Part shown: positions 27,801 to 35,962 of the stretch, in pieces
Numbering within the stretch: the stretch's first letter is position 1
Layout: each line of letters opens with the position of its first letter
Assembly: GCA_040388605.1 (NCBI GenBank)
Contig: JAZKBN010000059.1
Span: 1 to 62,579 of the forward strand
Source of the DNA: JAZKBN01 sp040388605
GTDB taxonomy: Bacteria > Bacteroidota > Bacteroidia > Cytophagales > Flexibacteraceae
DNA: 62,579 nucleotides
Direction of reading: 5' to 3'
Position numbers and translations under genes: made by a program
The notes under the pieces: generated by a model
What the model was told of the DNA's origin: nothing
Seen by the model: only the letters and a program-made list of their open reading frames with translations
Databases searched by the model: none

Positions 27801-28430
27801 CCTGGCCTGCTTTTCAAGGCTTTTCAGGTTTTTCTGAATTTCGTGCAGCAGGTCTTCAACACGTTCCAGGTCTTTATCGGTATCTTCAAGCTTGCGGTAG
27901 GTTTCTTTTCTGCGGAGCTTAAAACGCGATATGCCGGCGGCCTCTTCGAACAATACCCTGCGGGAGTTTTCACGGTCGCTGAGTATATCATCTACCATTT
28001 TAAGCTCAATGATGGCGTAGCTGTCGGGGCCTATACCTGTATCGAGGAACAGGCTTGTTATATCTCTCAGGCGGCAGGTTACGCCGTTTAACAGGTATTC
28101 GCTTTCACCGGTACGATAATAGCGTCTGGTTATGGTAACAGTGCTGAATTCTACAGGTAAAACGCCCTTGGTGTTGCTGAACGTAAGCGACACCTCGGCC
28201 ATTTGCTTGGGCTTTCGGTTCTTGGTGCCGTTAAAAATTACGTTCTCCATTTTATCGGAGCGCAGGTTACGGGTTTTCTGTTCGCCCAAAACCCAGCGAA
28301 TAGAATCTACAATATTGCTTTTACCGCAACCGTTAGGCCCTACAACGCCGGTTATGCCGGCATCGAAATGCAGTTTGGCCGCTTCGCCGAAGCTTTTGAA
28401 GCCTTTAATTTCAAGAGTTTGTAATTGCAT
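24900..28430 (-). CDS. smc: chromosome segregation SMC protein
   Basis: SMC is the ATP-driven core of condensin that compacts and separates chromosomes. The 1176-residue protein has the Walker A loop GPNGCGKSN (about residues 32-40), two long coiled coils around a hinge (about 510-640), the ABC signature LSGGEKTLTA and Walker B FCIFDEVDAPLDDAN. The length is normal. ScpA and ScpB genes are not in the window. It is divergent from an uncharacterised gene at 28573, with a promoter motif in between. Confidence 0.97.
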   Translation of the reverse strand: MQLQTLEIKGFKSFGEAAKLHFDAGITGVVGPNGCGKSNIVDSIRWVLGEQKTRNLRSDKMENVIFNGTKNRKPKQMAEVSLTFSNTKGVLPVEFSTVTITRRYYRTGESEYLLNGVTCRLRDITSLFLDTGIGPDSYAIIELKMVDDILSDRENSRRVLFEEAAGISRFKLRRKETYRKLEDTDKDLERVEDLLHEIQKNLKSLEKQARQAEEYFKIKEEYKQTSLLLARVVLHHKTAGRNRLQLQVQEAVELRDKLGQDLGLREAQTEKEKAEVLEREKLLQSRQKTLNAHTERILTFESEKKLKDERLRNLSERRSNLENQMKQDSVHSKRITEMLDSLRNDSDLLEKQSAETIAGLAEADKVWQALNAETKKIQEQSSGLNKSRSELQEKLFQVGKTLEINEIQLSSVKTELEKQQNQDSSQRSSISEMELRRQELAAKIALAGSKLQELLAAEAALQLAQDENGKQTEALKDKQSKLSREFDAKQNEYNLTKSLVESLEGFPEAIKFLKRNSPGMKHAPLLQDVLASPPEYRVALETFLEPYMNFYVADNDQQALDAIQLLGRSSKGRANFFLLDKFPPLQAELPLQVEGAIPASEVVECDDRFAPLVHALLHNVYITEGSNFPKADHLTFLSSAGNLIRKPDAIGGGSVGIFEGKRIGRAKNLEKLQNEIAALTLRIAEEKKKISDKQLELNQLKQSTKRSEIESARRDQDTLSREEAALRAKGEQLEGLLMRSGNRSKELEERMASLQKEITGGKPEVETRRVSLKEIDKQIADTAALLAQRNAAASAAYTEYNRLNMLKVQQQGTLSGKKQDIGYRDNELRGLTKRMQRSTEELAQAEADIIALHNTSTVKDDELPAMYAEKSEIEKGVSEAEKAWYASRGAIDLSEKEAREIMRRRENNETLIQELNRKITDERLALASVTERMAAEFGIDIEKQDRESETEFVLPNETEEDLRITSAKIKARLERLGTVNHLAMEAYNEMKERSDFIITQRKDLLDAKNLLVQTISEIDEVARTAFTDTFNRIRENFIHVFRSLFTNEDTCDLILNDPANPLESGIDIIAKPKGKRPLSISQLSGGEKTLTAISLLFAVYLIKPAPFCIFDEVDAPLDDANIDKFNNIIRKFSADSQFIIVTHNKRTMAGTEVIYGVTMQEQGISTLIPVDMRMAV

Positions 28431-28481
28431 GAAAAAGCCCCGCGCTGTTTTGCCGGGATGGCCCTACCGGTTTGGGGGATA

Positions 28482-28489
28482 CAAAACTA
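28482..28489 (-). promoter_or_regulatory. -7 promoter motif for smc
   Basis: The minus strand reads TAGTTTTG, an exact TAnnTTTG match, 52 bases before the smc ATG. No clear -33 element accompanies it. Confidence 0.4.
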
Positions 28490-28514
28490 ACAATAATCCG
28501 CTTATCCTTAACCG

Positions 28515-28546
28515 CTTTAGGCCACAGCCTTTTTTCCTTATATTTG
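28515..28546 (+). promoter_or_regulatory. promoter of the gene at 28573
   Basis: TATATTTG (28539-28546) is an exact -7 match 26 bases before the start codon. A -33-like CTTTAG lies about 20 bases upstream. Confidence 0.45.
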
Positions 28547-28572
28547 ACCGCAATACTCTGAACACAATTTAC

Positions 28573-30247
28573 ATGGCCAACCGCAATTACCCTGCACCTG
28601 ATTTGCAGGCAATAAGCAAATATGTAAAGCTGCCTGCAAAAAAGCTGTGCAATGATTTTTTCAGGACCGAGACAGTTGTTTCAGGCGCTCAAATGGCAGA
28701 CTTTATGCCCATAAAGCAGGTGAATCTCTTTATGCTGCGCAACCTGTACGATAAATGGGCCCGCGAAGCCCAAAGAATGCGCAGCCCGTACTTCGATTAT
28801 GAATCACAGGAAGTGAATGATGCCCTGCAGGAATTTATGAACACCCTGAGCAGGCACATTTCAGTAAAACGTGAGCATTTTGAAGATTTGCTTACGGAAG
28901 CACTGCAAAGCGCTGTTCTGCTGGCCCTTTCACCAATAGATTACTTTACCCATGAAATTGAAACGCTGGCNNNNNNNNNNGGTGCAGTTAGCTCCCTTGC
29001 GTGAGCTAAGTCGCTTTTTGGTAATAAACCGTTCACTGGCAGACTCTGTTCTTGATGAAATGGATTTACAGGGAAACAAAGAAATGTTTGCCGGCGAGCT
29101 TCTGCGTTATTTCAGCACAGCCAATGTTGAAACAGCTGCCGACAGGTACGATGCCCAAATAATTATTGACGAGCTAAACCGCATTTCGCCAATCAGGTTA
29201 ACAGACCTTTGCAGGCAGGAGCCGGAAGCAGGGAAACCCGTTGAGCAGGCCCCCGTTAAACGTGACTTCTTCAGTGAAATCAGCGGAATAGATGCGCCCT
29301 TAAAGGCAGATGTAATTTTTGCCGCTGAATCAGGTCATACAGCTGAAGGCAATGCGAAAACAGAATGGCTCAATACAGATTCCCGCCAGGATTTGCAGGC
29401 AGAAACGGCTCCAAGTGCCTTTTCAGAATCGTGGACAGATAATACAACAGATAATACATCTGAAATTGAGGCTGCTGCACCCGCTGAAGATAACGAAGAT
29501 CCATTCTTTGTATCAGAATACAATAAGCTGCCCGAAGATGCGCCCGATGAATTGAATACATGGATTGCTGACAGTACAGAATCATCTTTTGACGCAGCTC
29601 AGAATACAGATCCTGGTAATACCAGCTTAGATGAATTTTCCGCAGCCACATATTCTGAAAAAGAAACAGATGCAGGAACCGGGGCAGAAGCAGGGTATGA
29701 GGATAGTTTACCCGGAGAAGGCAGCACAGATTCTGAAGGTTCAGAAAGCTCGCAGGCAATAATACCGGCTCAGGGGCCGGTTGAAGAAGAGGAAATTGCT
29801 GCCCGCAACGCGCCATTGCCCTGGAAAGAAAACCCGCCGCCGCCCCTTGAGGTGGCAGAAAACAAAGCCAATACCAATAAAGGCGGATTATTCAGCCGCA
29901 TTTTGGGTCGTAAAAAAGGCGATGAGCCAAAATCCGCATCCATTTTAAACGACAGCATTAAACAAGACGGCCTTGCTTTAAATGATGCCGCCCAACACCT
30001 GCGTATTGAAAGCCTGCAAAACGAAATTCCCCTGAACGACAGGTTCCTGTATATTCGTGAACTTTTTAACAGCGATCGTGCCGCATGGGATTTCGCATTA
30101 CGCCAACTCGATAATGCTGCAGATCGCAGGCAGGCCATGGACAGCCTGATGCCCGGCTATGCCCGCCGTTTCAACTGGGATATGAGCCCGGGCAGCACAG
30201 CCTCCAAATTTACAGATTTGGTTGAACGCAAGTTCTCGGCCAAATAG
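28573..30247 (+). CDS. uncharacterised acidic protein, split by an assembly gap
   Basis: The product is about 555 residues long. The N-terminal 130 residues are helical and basic (SKYVKLPAKKLCNDFF). The gap of ten N (28971-28980) follows, then a helical segment, a long acidic low-complexity linker and a C-terminal domain with LNDRFLYIRELFNSDRAAWD and MPGYARRFNWDM. That end resembles a domain in conserved Bacteroidota proteins encoded beside smc; no function is known to me. The ATG at 28573 is preferred over an upstream in-frame extension that would run into smc. The two halves are in different frames as written, which the unknown gap length explains. Confidence 0.75.
28971..28980. other. assembly gap (10 N) inside a gene
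   Basis: Ten N characters interrupt the gene at 28573. Keeping one reading frame across needs a true gap length divisible by three, so ten is a placeholder. Confidence 0.95.
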
Positions 30248-30268
30248 CCGGCGGCTTTACTATGAAAA

Positions 30269-30318
30269 AAATCCCTTATAAATGCAGCAAAACAAAATGC
30301 GGCATTTATAAGGGATTT
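30269..30318. terminator. bidirectional terminator, 17-bp perfect stem
   Basis: Bases 30269-30285 (starting AAATCCCTTATAAATGC) pair perfectly with 30302-30318 around a 16-base loop. It lies between the convergent gene at 28573 and the DUF4293 gene, with A- and T-runs on the flanks. Confidence 0.85.
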
Positions 30319-30345
30319 GAATTTTAAGGCTGATTATTTATAAAT

Positions 30346-30843
30346 CTACCTCATACGGTGCATGCTGCGCACCAGTCTTTCATCTCTTTGAATAAGCCTG
30401 TTGCTGAACATATTCAGGAAAAGTGCCAGGAAGGGTATCAAAAATCCGAATTGCCTTTCACCGAAAACCATCGGGTCCATCCACTTCTCGCCTTTGCTGA
30501 TGGCAAGGAAAATACTGATTAACGCACCGCCAATAAGAAGTGTATTAACAACACCCAGCTTCATTTGCCAAATACGGTCTTTCCCTTTAAATGAAGAGTA
30601 AAACAGCATACCTGAAGCAACTATACAAAAGGCAAGTATGTGGTATTCAGGCTCGTCCTGTATAACTTTAATGGTTCCGCCGGGTGCGGGGTCTTGCCGG
30701 GTATGCAGCATATTTAGGCCTGTAAGCCTTACCTGCTCCAGGCTGTTATTAGATATTTTGTGCCAGGAAGGTGTAAACGGGGCAATAAGCATAAGTAGGG
30801 CGGCAAGCCATACAAGCCATGTTTGCGGACGAATTTCAATCAC
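30346..30843 (-). CDS. DUF4293 family membrane protein
   Basis: This 165-residue protein has four membrane helices (about residues 8-25, 67-84, 93-112 and 130-147). The C-terminus NRLIQRDERLVRSMHRMR matches the hallmark end of DUF4293, a Bacteroidota-specific family without a known role. The loop between helices 1 and 2 is about 40 residues and polar. It lies 91 bases downstream of sbcC on the same strand and is probably transcribed separately or by readthrough. Confidence 0.88.
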   Translation of the reverse strand: MIEIRPQTWLVWLAALLMLIAPFTPSWHKISNNSLEQVRLTGLNMLHTRQDPAPGGTIKVIQDEPEYHILAFCIVASGMLFYSSFKGKDRIWQMKLGVVNTLLIGGALISIFLAISKGEKWMDPMVFGERQFGFLIPFLALFLNMFSNRLIQRDERLVRSMHRMR

Positions 30844-30934
30844 GTTATTTTAATTATCGGGTTTTAAAGGGAGCGCAAGTTAATAAAAAGCAAATTTTTA
30901 ATGGCTGTAAATTAATGTGTTCCGCCTTGTTTAC

Positions 30935-33900
30935 TTACTTAAGATCATAAGATGCTGTAATTACACTTCCTGATTCTTCCAGGTTTTCAACATAAACGGC
31001 TGTGTCAATTTCCTGCTGAAGGTCTTCAACATGGCTTATTATACCAACTACGCGCTGCTCATTCCTTAAAGATTTCAGGGTGGCAAAAACAGTTGCCAGG
31101 CTCTCTTTATCCTGCGAACCAAAGCCTTCGTCGAGGAAGAAAAAGGTTTGGTTTCTTCCGGCCACTGCGGCAATGCTGTCGCTCATGGCAAGTGCGAGGC
31201 TTAATGCGGCCTGGAAAGTTTGGCCGCCGCTCAGGGTTTTAACGCTGCGCACCTTGCCGCCATGCAGGAAATCGCAGATCATGATGTTTTGATCATCATC
31301 AAGAAAGAGGCTAAGTCGCTGCCTTGTAAGCTTCATAAACCTTATGTTTGCAGCTTCGCATAAGGCATGTAATTGTGCTTTAAGCACATATTTTACAAAG
31401 CCCTGGGCCTTAAACATTTTCTGCAAAGTGGCAATATCTGCTGCTCTTGCCCTTAACTGTTCGGCTTTTGCCTCAAGGTCTTTTTTGAGAAGCAATTGCT
31501 CGTTCAGCCAATTAATTTTTCCGTTCAGGGCCCCGGCTTCTTCCGATACCTTATCTAACAGGGCTGCACATTCAGCTAATTCCTGCTTAACTTTCAGGTG
31601 TTTATCTGTTTCATAATCAACGCCTTCCGTTTTCTTTAAAAGCTCGGCAAGCTTACTTTCGGCTTTGGCCAAAGCAGTCCTGAATTCAGCAACCTGCCTT
31701 CGGACTGATGCGCTGTCCTGTGCATCGTTTAAAATTCTTCGAACCTCTTGCTCATTTTCATACCCGAATTTTGTAAGCAGCTCGGCAAAGTGTTTCAGGG
31801 CTGCCAGGTAATGAGATTCCTCAAGCATTACAGACGCCGATATGCTGAGTATTTGCCCCTTGCATTCATCTGCCGAACGTCGTGTTTTTTCCTGCTTCTC
31901 ATTCGCCAGCCTGAATTCTTCTGCCACTGAATTAAATCGTTCACGAAGCTTAATGGCTTTTTCAGCACATTCTTTTGCAGTGAGGTCAGCGAATAATGCA
32001 GAGTCAGCTGTAAGCATGGAAGCCGAATAAATTTCTGCCTTAGCCTGCAAGGCTTTTATATCAGCTGTAAAGCCATCCCTTGCTGTATTGAATTTCTTAA
32101 GCAGCTCCTCATTTTTTTCTGCCTGCTCCCTTAAGCCGGCAATATCCCTGTCTAGCTTATTAGCCAATTCGGCAGATCTGCTGTTTTCCTGCTGCCGTAC
32201 TTTTACTTTCTCAGCTGTGTAGGCATTAAAATCGGGCCATACAAAGAGTGCGTTATGCGCTGCAAAGGCAGCATTTTCCCGGGTTGTTTCCAGCTGTTGT
32301 TCGGCAAGCCTGGTATTTAGCTGCGTTATATTACTCTCATTATGGGCCAAAGCAATACGTAATTCGGCAACTGCTTTTTCCAGCCCCTTTAAACGATTTT
32401 TTTCAGCATTTGCAATTGAAAGGCCATCATTGCCAGGTAGTTCCTGCAATATATCAGGGTGTTCCTCAGAGCCGCACAATGGGCAGGGCTCACCTTCGTG
32501 CAACGAATGCGCAAAGGTTTTCAGCTGTTCTTTCAGCCTGAGGCCATCGAGCAATAATTCAGTTTCCCGTAGCTTAACGCTTAGCCAATTATTTAAATCA
32601 TTGGGCAGGGCAGGGGATTCAGGATTAATGCCCGCTTCTTTGGCCGCTTCATTAATAACTGCACTAATAACGTTCTCGTTTTGCTTTAAAGCCCGGGCTA
32701 GAGTATTTTGAAGAGAAAGCAAAGCCTCATTGGCTTTTAATGCGTTTTGTTTCAATAAAGCATTATTCGCAAACCAAACAGAAAGCTCCTGTAAAATGGA
32801 TTCATCCATAATACCGGTACGCAGCTTTTTAACCTCGGTTTGCAGCTTCAGAATTTGGGCTTTATCAGAAGCAATATTGGTTTCAACAGTTTTAATTGCC
32901 GGTCCGGCCTTTTGGTATCTTTCCCGAATCTGGTCAAGGTTCTGCTCAGTATTCTTAAAATTCACAGCGGAATCGTAACGGTCGGCCAAGGCAGTTAAAT
33001 CGCTCCGTGTATCGTTTTCCTGTTTAAGTTTTTCGAACGCGGGTTTGTCGGCTTCAAGTTCCGCAAGCAGCTTGCTGAGCTCTGTGTTAAGGGCCAGGTC
33101 TTTTTCCTTCAGCTTTAAAAGACGTTGTTTTGAATCATCGGTTGCGCTTAAGGGCAGTGAAAAATTTTGCTGTACAAGTTCATACTCAAGCAGTTGCTTT
33201 TCAGCGGCTTCTATAGCCGGCTGCCTTAATTGGAGTGTTTTAAGCTCGCTTTCAGCATTAAGCTTTTCCAGGAACAGCAATTGCAAAAGAGCCATGGCCT
33301 GCTCCTGCCTGCGAAAGGCTTCAAGTTTTGCATTAACTTCAAGCTTTTCATCTGTTTTTAATTGCAGCATGGCCTGTGTTTGTTCCAGCTCCTGTGTTGT
33401 AACGCTGCTTAGCTCAGCCAGGCGCCCGTCTGTAACATCTCTTTCCGATTTGTTTTGGGCTTCAAGCCTGTTGGCTTTAGAAGCCAAATCGAAACGATGC
33501 AGGCTGAACAGCTCATTCAGCATGGCAGTTCGCTGGCCAATTGTGAGCTGCAAAAACTCCTGGAACTGCCCTTGGGGTATTATTATGGTTTTATTGAAAT
33601 TGGTATAGCTTATCCCAATGGCTGCATGCAACTCTGTTTCGGCAACCGGTATCCATTCTTCGCCCTCCTTTCGGTAAAAGCTGCGATCTATTTTACAGTT
33701 TCCGAAATTACTCTTGGTTCTTTTGCCGGTTGCAACTGCCAGGTATTCATGGTTATCAGGCCCGGCAAGCAGGTGCAACTCAATACCCAGGCTGCTGCTG
33801 CTGAGGTTGAACATATTGTAGGCCCGGTTATCCTTGTTATTCATGCGTTCGCTTTCGCCGTAAATAACAAAGCTGATGGCCTCAGGTATGGTGCTTTTCC

Positions 33901-34018
33901 CGCTGCCGGTAGCCCCGAAAATGCCGAAAAGAGCAGAATCTGTCAGCTTGGTAAAGTCTATCTCCTGAGCAGATTTATATGAATAAATGCCGTTGAGCTT
34001 AAGGTGCAGGGGTATCAT
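30935..34018 (-). CDS. sbcC: nuclease SbcCD subunit C (Rad50-like ATPase)
   Basis: SbcC is the ATPase arm of the SbcCD (Mre11-Rad50-like) nuclease that opens DNA hairpins and processes blocked ends. The 1027-residue protein has Walker A GATGSGKST (about residues 35-43), long coiled coils, a zinc hook CPLC (about 513-516), the signature LSGGQTFQAALSLALAMSD and Walker B FFFLDEGFGSQD. Its ATG overlaps the sbcD stop by one base (TAATG), so the two subunits are translated together. Length and layout are normal. Confidence 0.96.
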   Translation of the reverse strand: MIPLHLKLNGIYSYKSAQEIDFTKLTDSALFGIFGATGSGKSTIPEAISFVIYGESERMNNKDNRAYNMFNLSSSSLGIELHLLAGPDNHEYLAVATGKRTKSNFGNCKIDRSFYRKEGEEWIPVAETELHAAIGISYTNFNKTIIIPQGQFQEFLQLTIGQRTAMLNELFSLHRFDLASKANRLEAQNKSERDVTDGRLAELSSVTTQELEQTQAMLQLKTDEKLEVNAKLEAFRRQEQAMALLQLLFLEKLNAESELKTLQLRQPAIEAAEKQLLEYELVQQNFSLPLSATDDSKQRLLKLKEKDLALNTELSKLLAELEADKPAFEKLKQENDTRSDLTALADRYDSAVNFKNTEQNLDQIRERYQKAGPAIKTVETNIASDKAQILKLQTEVKKLRTGIMDESILQELSVWFANNALLKQNALKANEALLSLQNTLARALKQNENVISAVINEAAKEAGINPESPALPNDLNNWLSVKLRETELLLDGLRLKEQLKTFAHSLHEGEPCPLCGSEEHPDILQELPGNDGLSIANAEKNRLKGLEKAVAELRIALAHNESNITQLNTRLAEQQLETTRENAAFAAHNALFVWPDFNAYTAEKVKVRQQENSRSAELANKLDRDIAGLREQAEKNEELLKKFNTARDGFTADIKALQAKAEIYSASMLTADSALFADLTAKECAEKAIKLRERFNSVAEEFRLANEKQEKTRRSADECKGQILSISASVMLEESHYLAALKHFAELLTKFGYENEQEVRRILNDAQDSASVRRQVAEFRTALAKAESKLAELLKKTEGVDYETDKHLKVKQELAECAALLDKVSEEAGALNGKINWLNEQLLLKKDLEAKAEQLRARAADIATLQKMFKAQGFVKYVLKAQLHALCEAANIRFMKLTRQRLSLFLDDDQNIMICDFLHGGKVRSVKTLSGGQTFQAALSLALAMSDSIAAVAGRNQTFFFLDEGFGSQDKESLATVFATLKSLRNEQRVVGIISHVEDLQQEIDTAVYVENLEESGSVITASYDLK

Positions 34019-35253
34019 TATTCGATATCAAGGGAAAGCATTTCACGAAAAAGGCCGGTTAAATTGGCAGATGGTTCCTGACCGCCGTTACTTTCCCTGT
34101 AAAATTGGGTAAAAAGTGTGTCCATATTTTGGCTCAAATCAGCAAAGCTGCGTGCCTGCTCCCCGGTTGGGCCGGCTCCGGTAACCTCCGGAATAATGCA
34201 AACTATGCGCTCGTGGGCAGAACGCAGGCTTCTGTGCTCAGCGCCGCTGAGTGCAGTGCCTGATACAATTGTAAGCTCTGTATAGGCTTCCCGGTTTTCA
34301 GAAAGCCATTTAAGCGCATCTTCCACTGGGTTTTCACCTGCCGACCTGAACCTTAAAAGCCGACGCCCTGTTCCCAGTTTAATATTATTTAACACAGCTT
34401 CTTTGCCGGGTTCAACATCAATCATCACCACAAATTTATCCTGGTCTGCCTCGCTGAAGCTGTAAGCAAGTGGGCTGCTGCTGTAAACAACCGGGAAACC
34501 GGTACCGCCTATTTTTTGCCTGCGATGCAGGTGCCCTAAGGCAACATATTGCATTTGCGGCGGGAAATTGTTGGTAAATACGGCCTGGGCATTACCCATG
34601 ATCAGGATAGGTTTTTCATCGTCGGGCTCTTCGGGCATGGGCTCGCCTTCCTGCATTACGTATAGGTGGGCAGCTAAAATATTAACCCCCATATTGTCGC
34701 AATACTTATCTGCCAAATCAGCCCATCGGGTTTTGAGCAGGTCGCGCATGGCCTGCCCGCTGCCATCATCATGCAGGCGTTGGCGCAGGCGCATTTCAGA
34801 AGCATAAGGTGTAAGCAGCAGGCGTACAGGGTAAGTGTAAGCCGGCAGTTTCAACTCAAGGAACCCCGGTTCACTGTGTGTGATTTCAATTCCTGAATCA
34901 AGGGTCTGGGGAATAAAGCTGCTGTCAGGGTACCCGGCGAAAAAAATTCCGAGGCTGATGGCGAGCGGGTCGGCGGCCATAATTCGGTCGGGACTGTCGT
35001 GGTTCCCTGCAATGGCAATTACGGGGCGGGTTCCGTGTGCGGTAAGCCGTTTGAGTGTGCTGTAAAGCAGCTGCTGCGATTCAGAAGGCGGGTTAAAGCC
35101 ATCGAACAAATCACCGGCTACTATTATAACATCTGAATTCTCCCTGTCCGCAATTTCGCAGATTTCATGAAGCACCTGCTCCTGTTCAGGATGACGGCTA
35201 AAAGTATCGAGCTTTTTGCCGAGGTGCCAATCGGCGGTATGTAGAATGCGCAT
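34018..35253 (-). CDS. sbcD: nuclease SbcCD subunit D (Mre11-like nuclease)
   Basis: SbcD is the Mn-dependent nuclease of SbcCD. The 411-residue protein shows the metallophosphoesterase motifs DWHLGKKLD (about residues 8-16), AGDLFDGFNPPS, GNHDSPDR and ALGHLHRRQKI. The C-terminal capping region follows. It is the first gene of the sbcD-sbcC pair and overlaps sbcC by one base. An exact -7 promoter motif sits 18 bases before its start. Confidence 0.96.
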   Translation of the reverse strand: MRILHTADWHLGKKLDTFSRHPEQEQVLHEICEIADRENSDVIIVAGDLFDGFNPPSESQQLLYSTLKRLTAHGTRPVIAIAGNHDSPDRIMAADPLAISLGIFFAGYPDSSFIPQTLDSGIEITHSEPGFLELKLPAYTYPVRLLLTPYASEMRLRQRLHDDGSGQAMRDLLKTRWADLADKYCDNMGVNILAAHLYVMQEGEPMPEEPDDEKPILIMGNAQAVFTNNFPPQMQYVALGHLHRRQKIGGTGFPVVYSSSPLAYSFSEADQDKFVVMIDVEPGKEAVLNNIKLGTGRRLLRFRSAGENPVEDALKWLSENREAYTELTIVSGTALSGAEHRSLRSAHERIVCIIPEVTGAGPTGEQARSFADLSQNMDTLFTQFYRESNGGQEPSANLTGLFREMLSLDIE

Positions 35254-35270
35254 ATATTAAATTAAGTAAG

Positions 35271-35278
35271 CAAAAGTA
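35271..35278 (-). promoter_or_regulatory. -7 promoter motif for sbcDC
   Basis: The minus strand reads TACTTTTG, an exact TAnnTTTG match just upstream of sbcD. No clear -33 element at the usual distance was seen. Confidence 0.4.
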
Positions 35279-35360
35279 AAGATTCCGCGTGAAAGCAGTA
35301 AATTAGCATCGGGAAGGGGATATAATAAATACAATTCACCTGCCTTATTCCAATCTCTAT

Positions 35361-35846
35361 ATGGATATTTTAGCAGCATTACTACTTGCAGTTATCGGCT
35401 TAACTCTCTTATTGGCCGAGTTGTTCTTTGTACCCGGAACAACCGTTGTAGGCCTTTTAGGTTTCGCTTTTGCTACGGTAGGCGTTTGGTTCGGCTTCCA
35501 ATTTTTTGGCCCTTTTTTTGGAACATTATACGCATTCGCGGTACTGACCATTGGTCTTGTTATGACCTGGGTTGCCTCACGTAAACTTGAAAACAGCCAA
35601 TTTGCCTTAAAAAATAAGCTGAGCGGATCTGTTGAAACACCTGACCTTAGCCCGCTCAGACCCGGCGATTCCGGAATAGCCCTTTCAGCACTTCGCCCCT
35701 CAGGAAACGCTGAATTCGGCGGCTCAGTTTACCAGGTTTGGAGCTATGGAAAATTGGTTGAGGAAGGCAAGCGCATAAGCATACTTAAAATTGAAGGAAC
35801 ACGCATTATAGTATCAGAACCGGCAAAGCACCATATAGCTGTTTAA
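35361..35846 (+). CDS. NfeD family membrane protein
   Basis: This 161-residue protein has hydrophobic helices (about residues 4-23, 28-50 and 54-73) and a C-terminal OB-fold segment: GDSGIALSALRPSGNAEFGG, then EGKRISILKIEGTRIIV. This matches the short NfeD type. NfeD proteins usually work with flotillin-like (SPFH) partners in membrane microdomains or with a membrane protease. Neither partner is beside it here, so the gene is an orphan in this window. Confidence 0.88.
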   Translation: MDILAALLLAVIGLTLLLAELFFVPGTTVVGLLGFAFATVGVWFGFQFFGPFFGTLYAFAVLTIGLVMTWVASRKLENSQFALKNKLSGSVETPDLSPLRPGDSGIALSALRPSGNAEFGGSVYQVWSYGKLVEEGKRISILKIEGTRIIVSEPAKHHIAV

Positions 35847-35900
35847 AGTTGGCTCATTAATTGTTTTGCTGCCCATAAATTATGGATTACAGGCAAATAA

Positions 35901-35931
35901 CAAAGGCCTGCTGAAAATCAGGAGGCCTTTG
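35901..35931. terminator. terminator between nfeD and a T9SS protein gene
   Basis: CAAAGGCCT (35901-35909) pairs with AGGCCTTTG (35923-35931) and inner CTG/CAG bases extend the stem. The genes on both sides converge, so it may act on both. Confidence 0.75.
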
Positions 35932-35962
35932 TATTGTCTACACTCATTTGATAAAGATTTTC

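Noticed and set aside
28132..28572. N-terminal extension of the smc-adjacent gene
   Set aside because: It runs through smc on the opposite strand; a good promoter sits just before the ATG at 28573.
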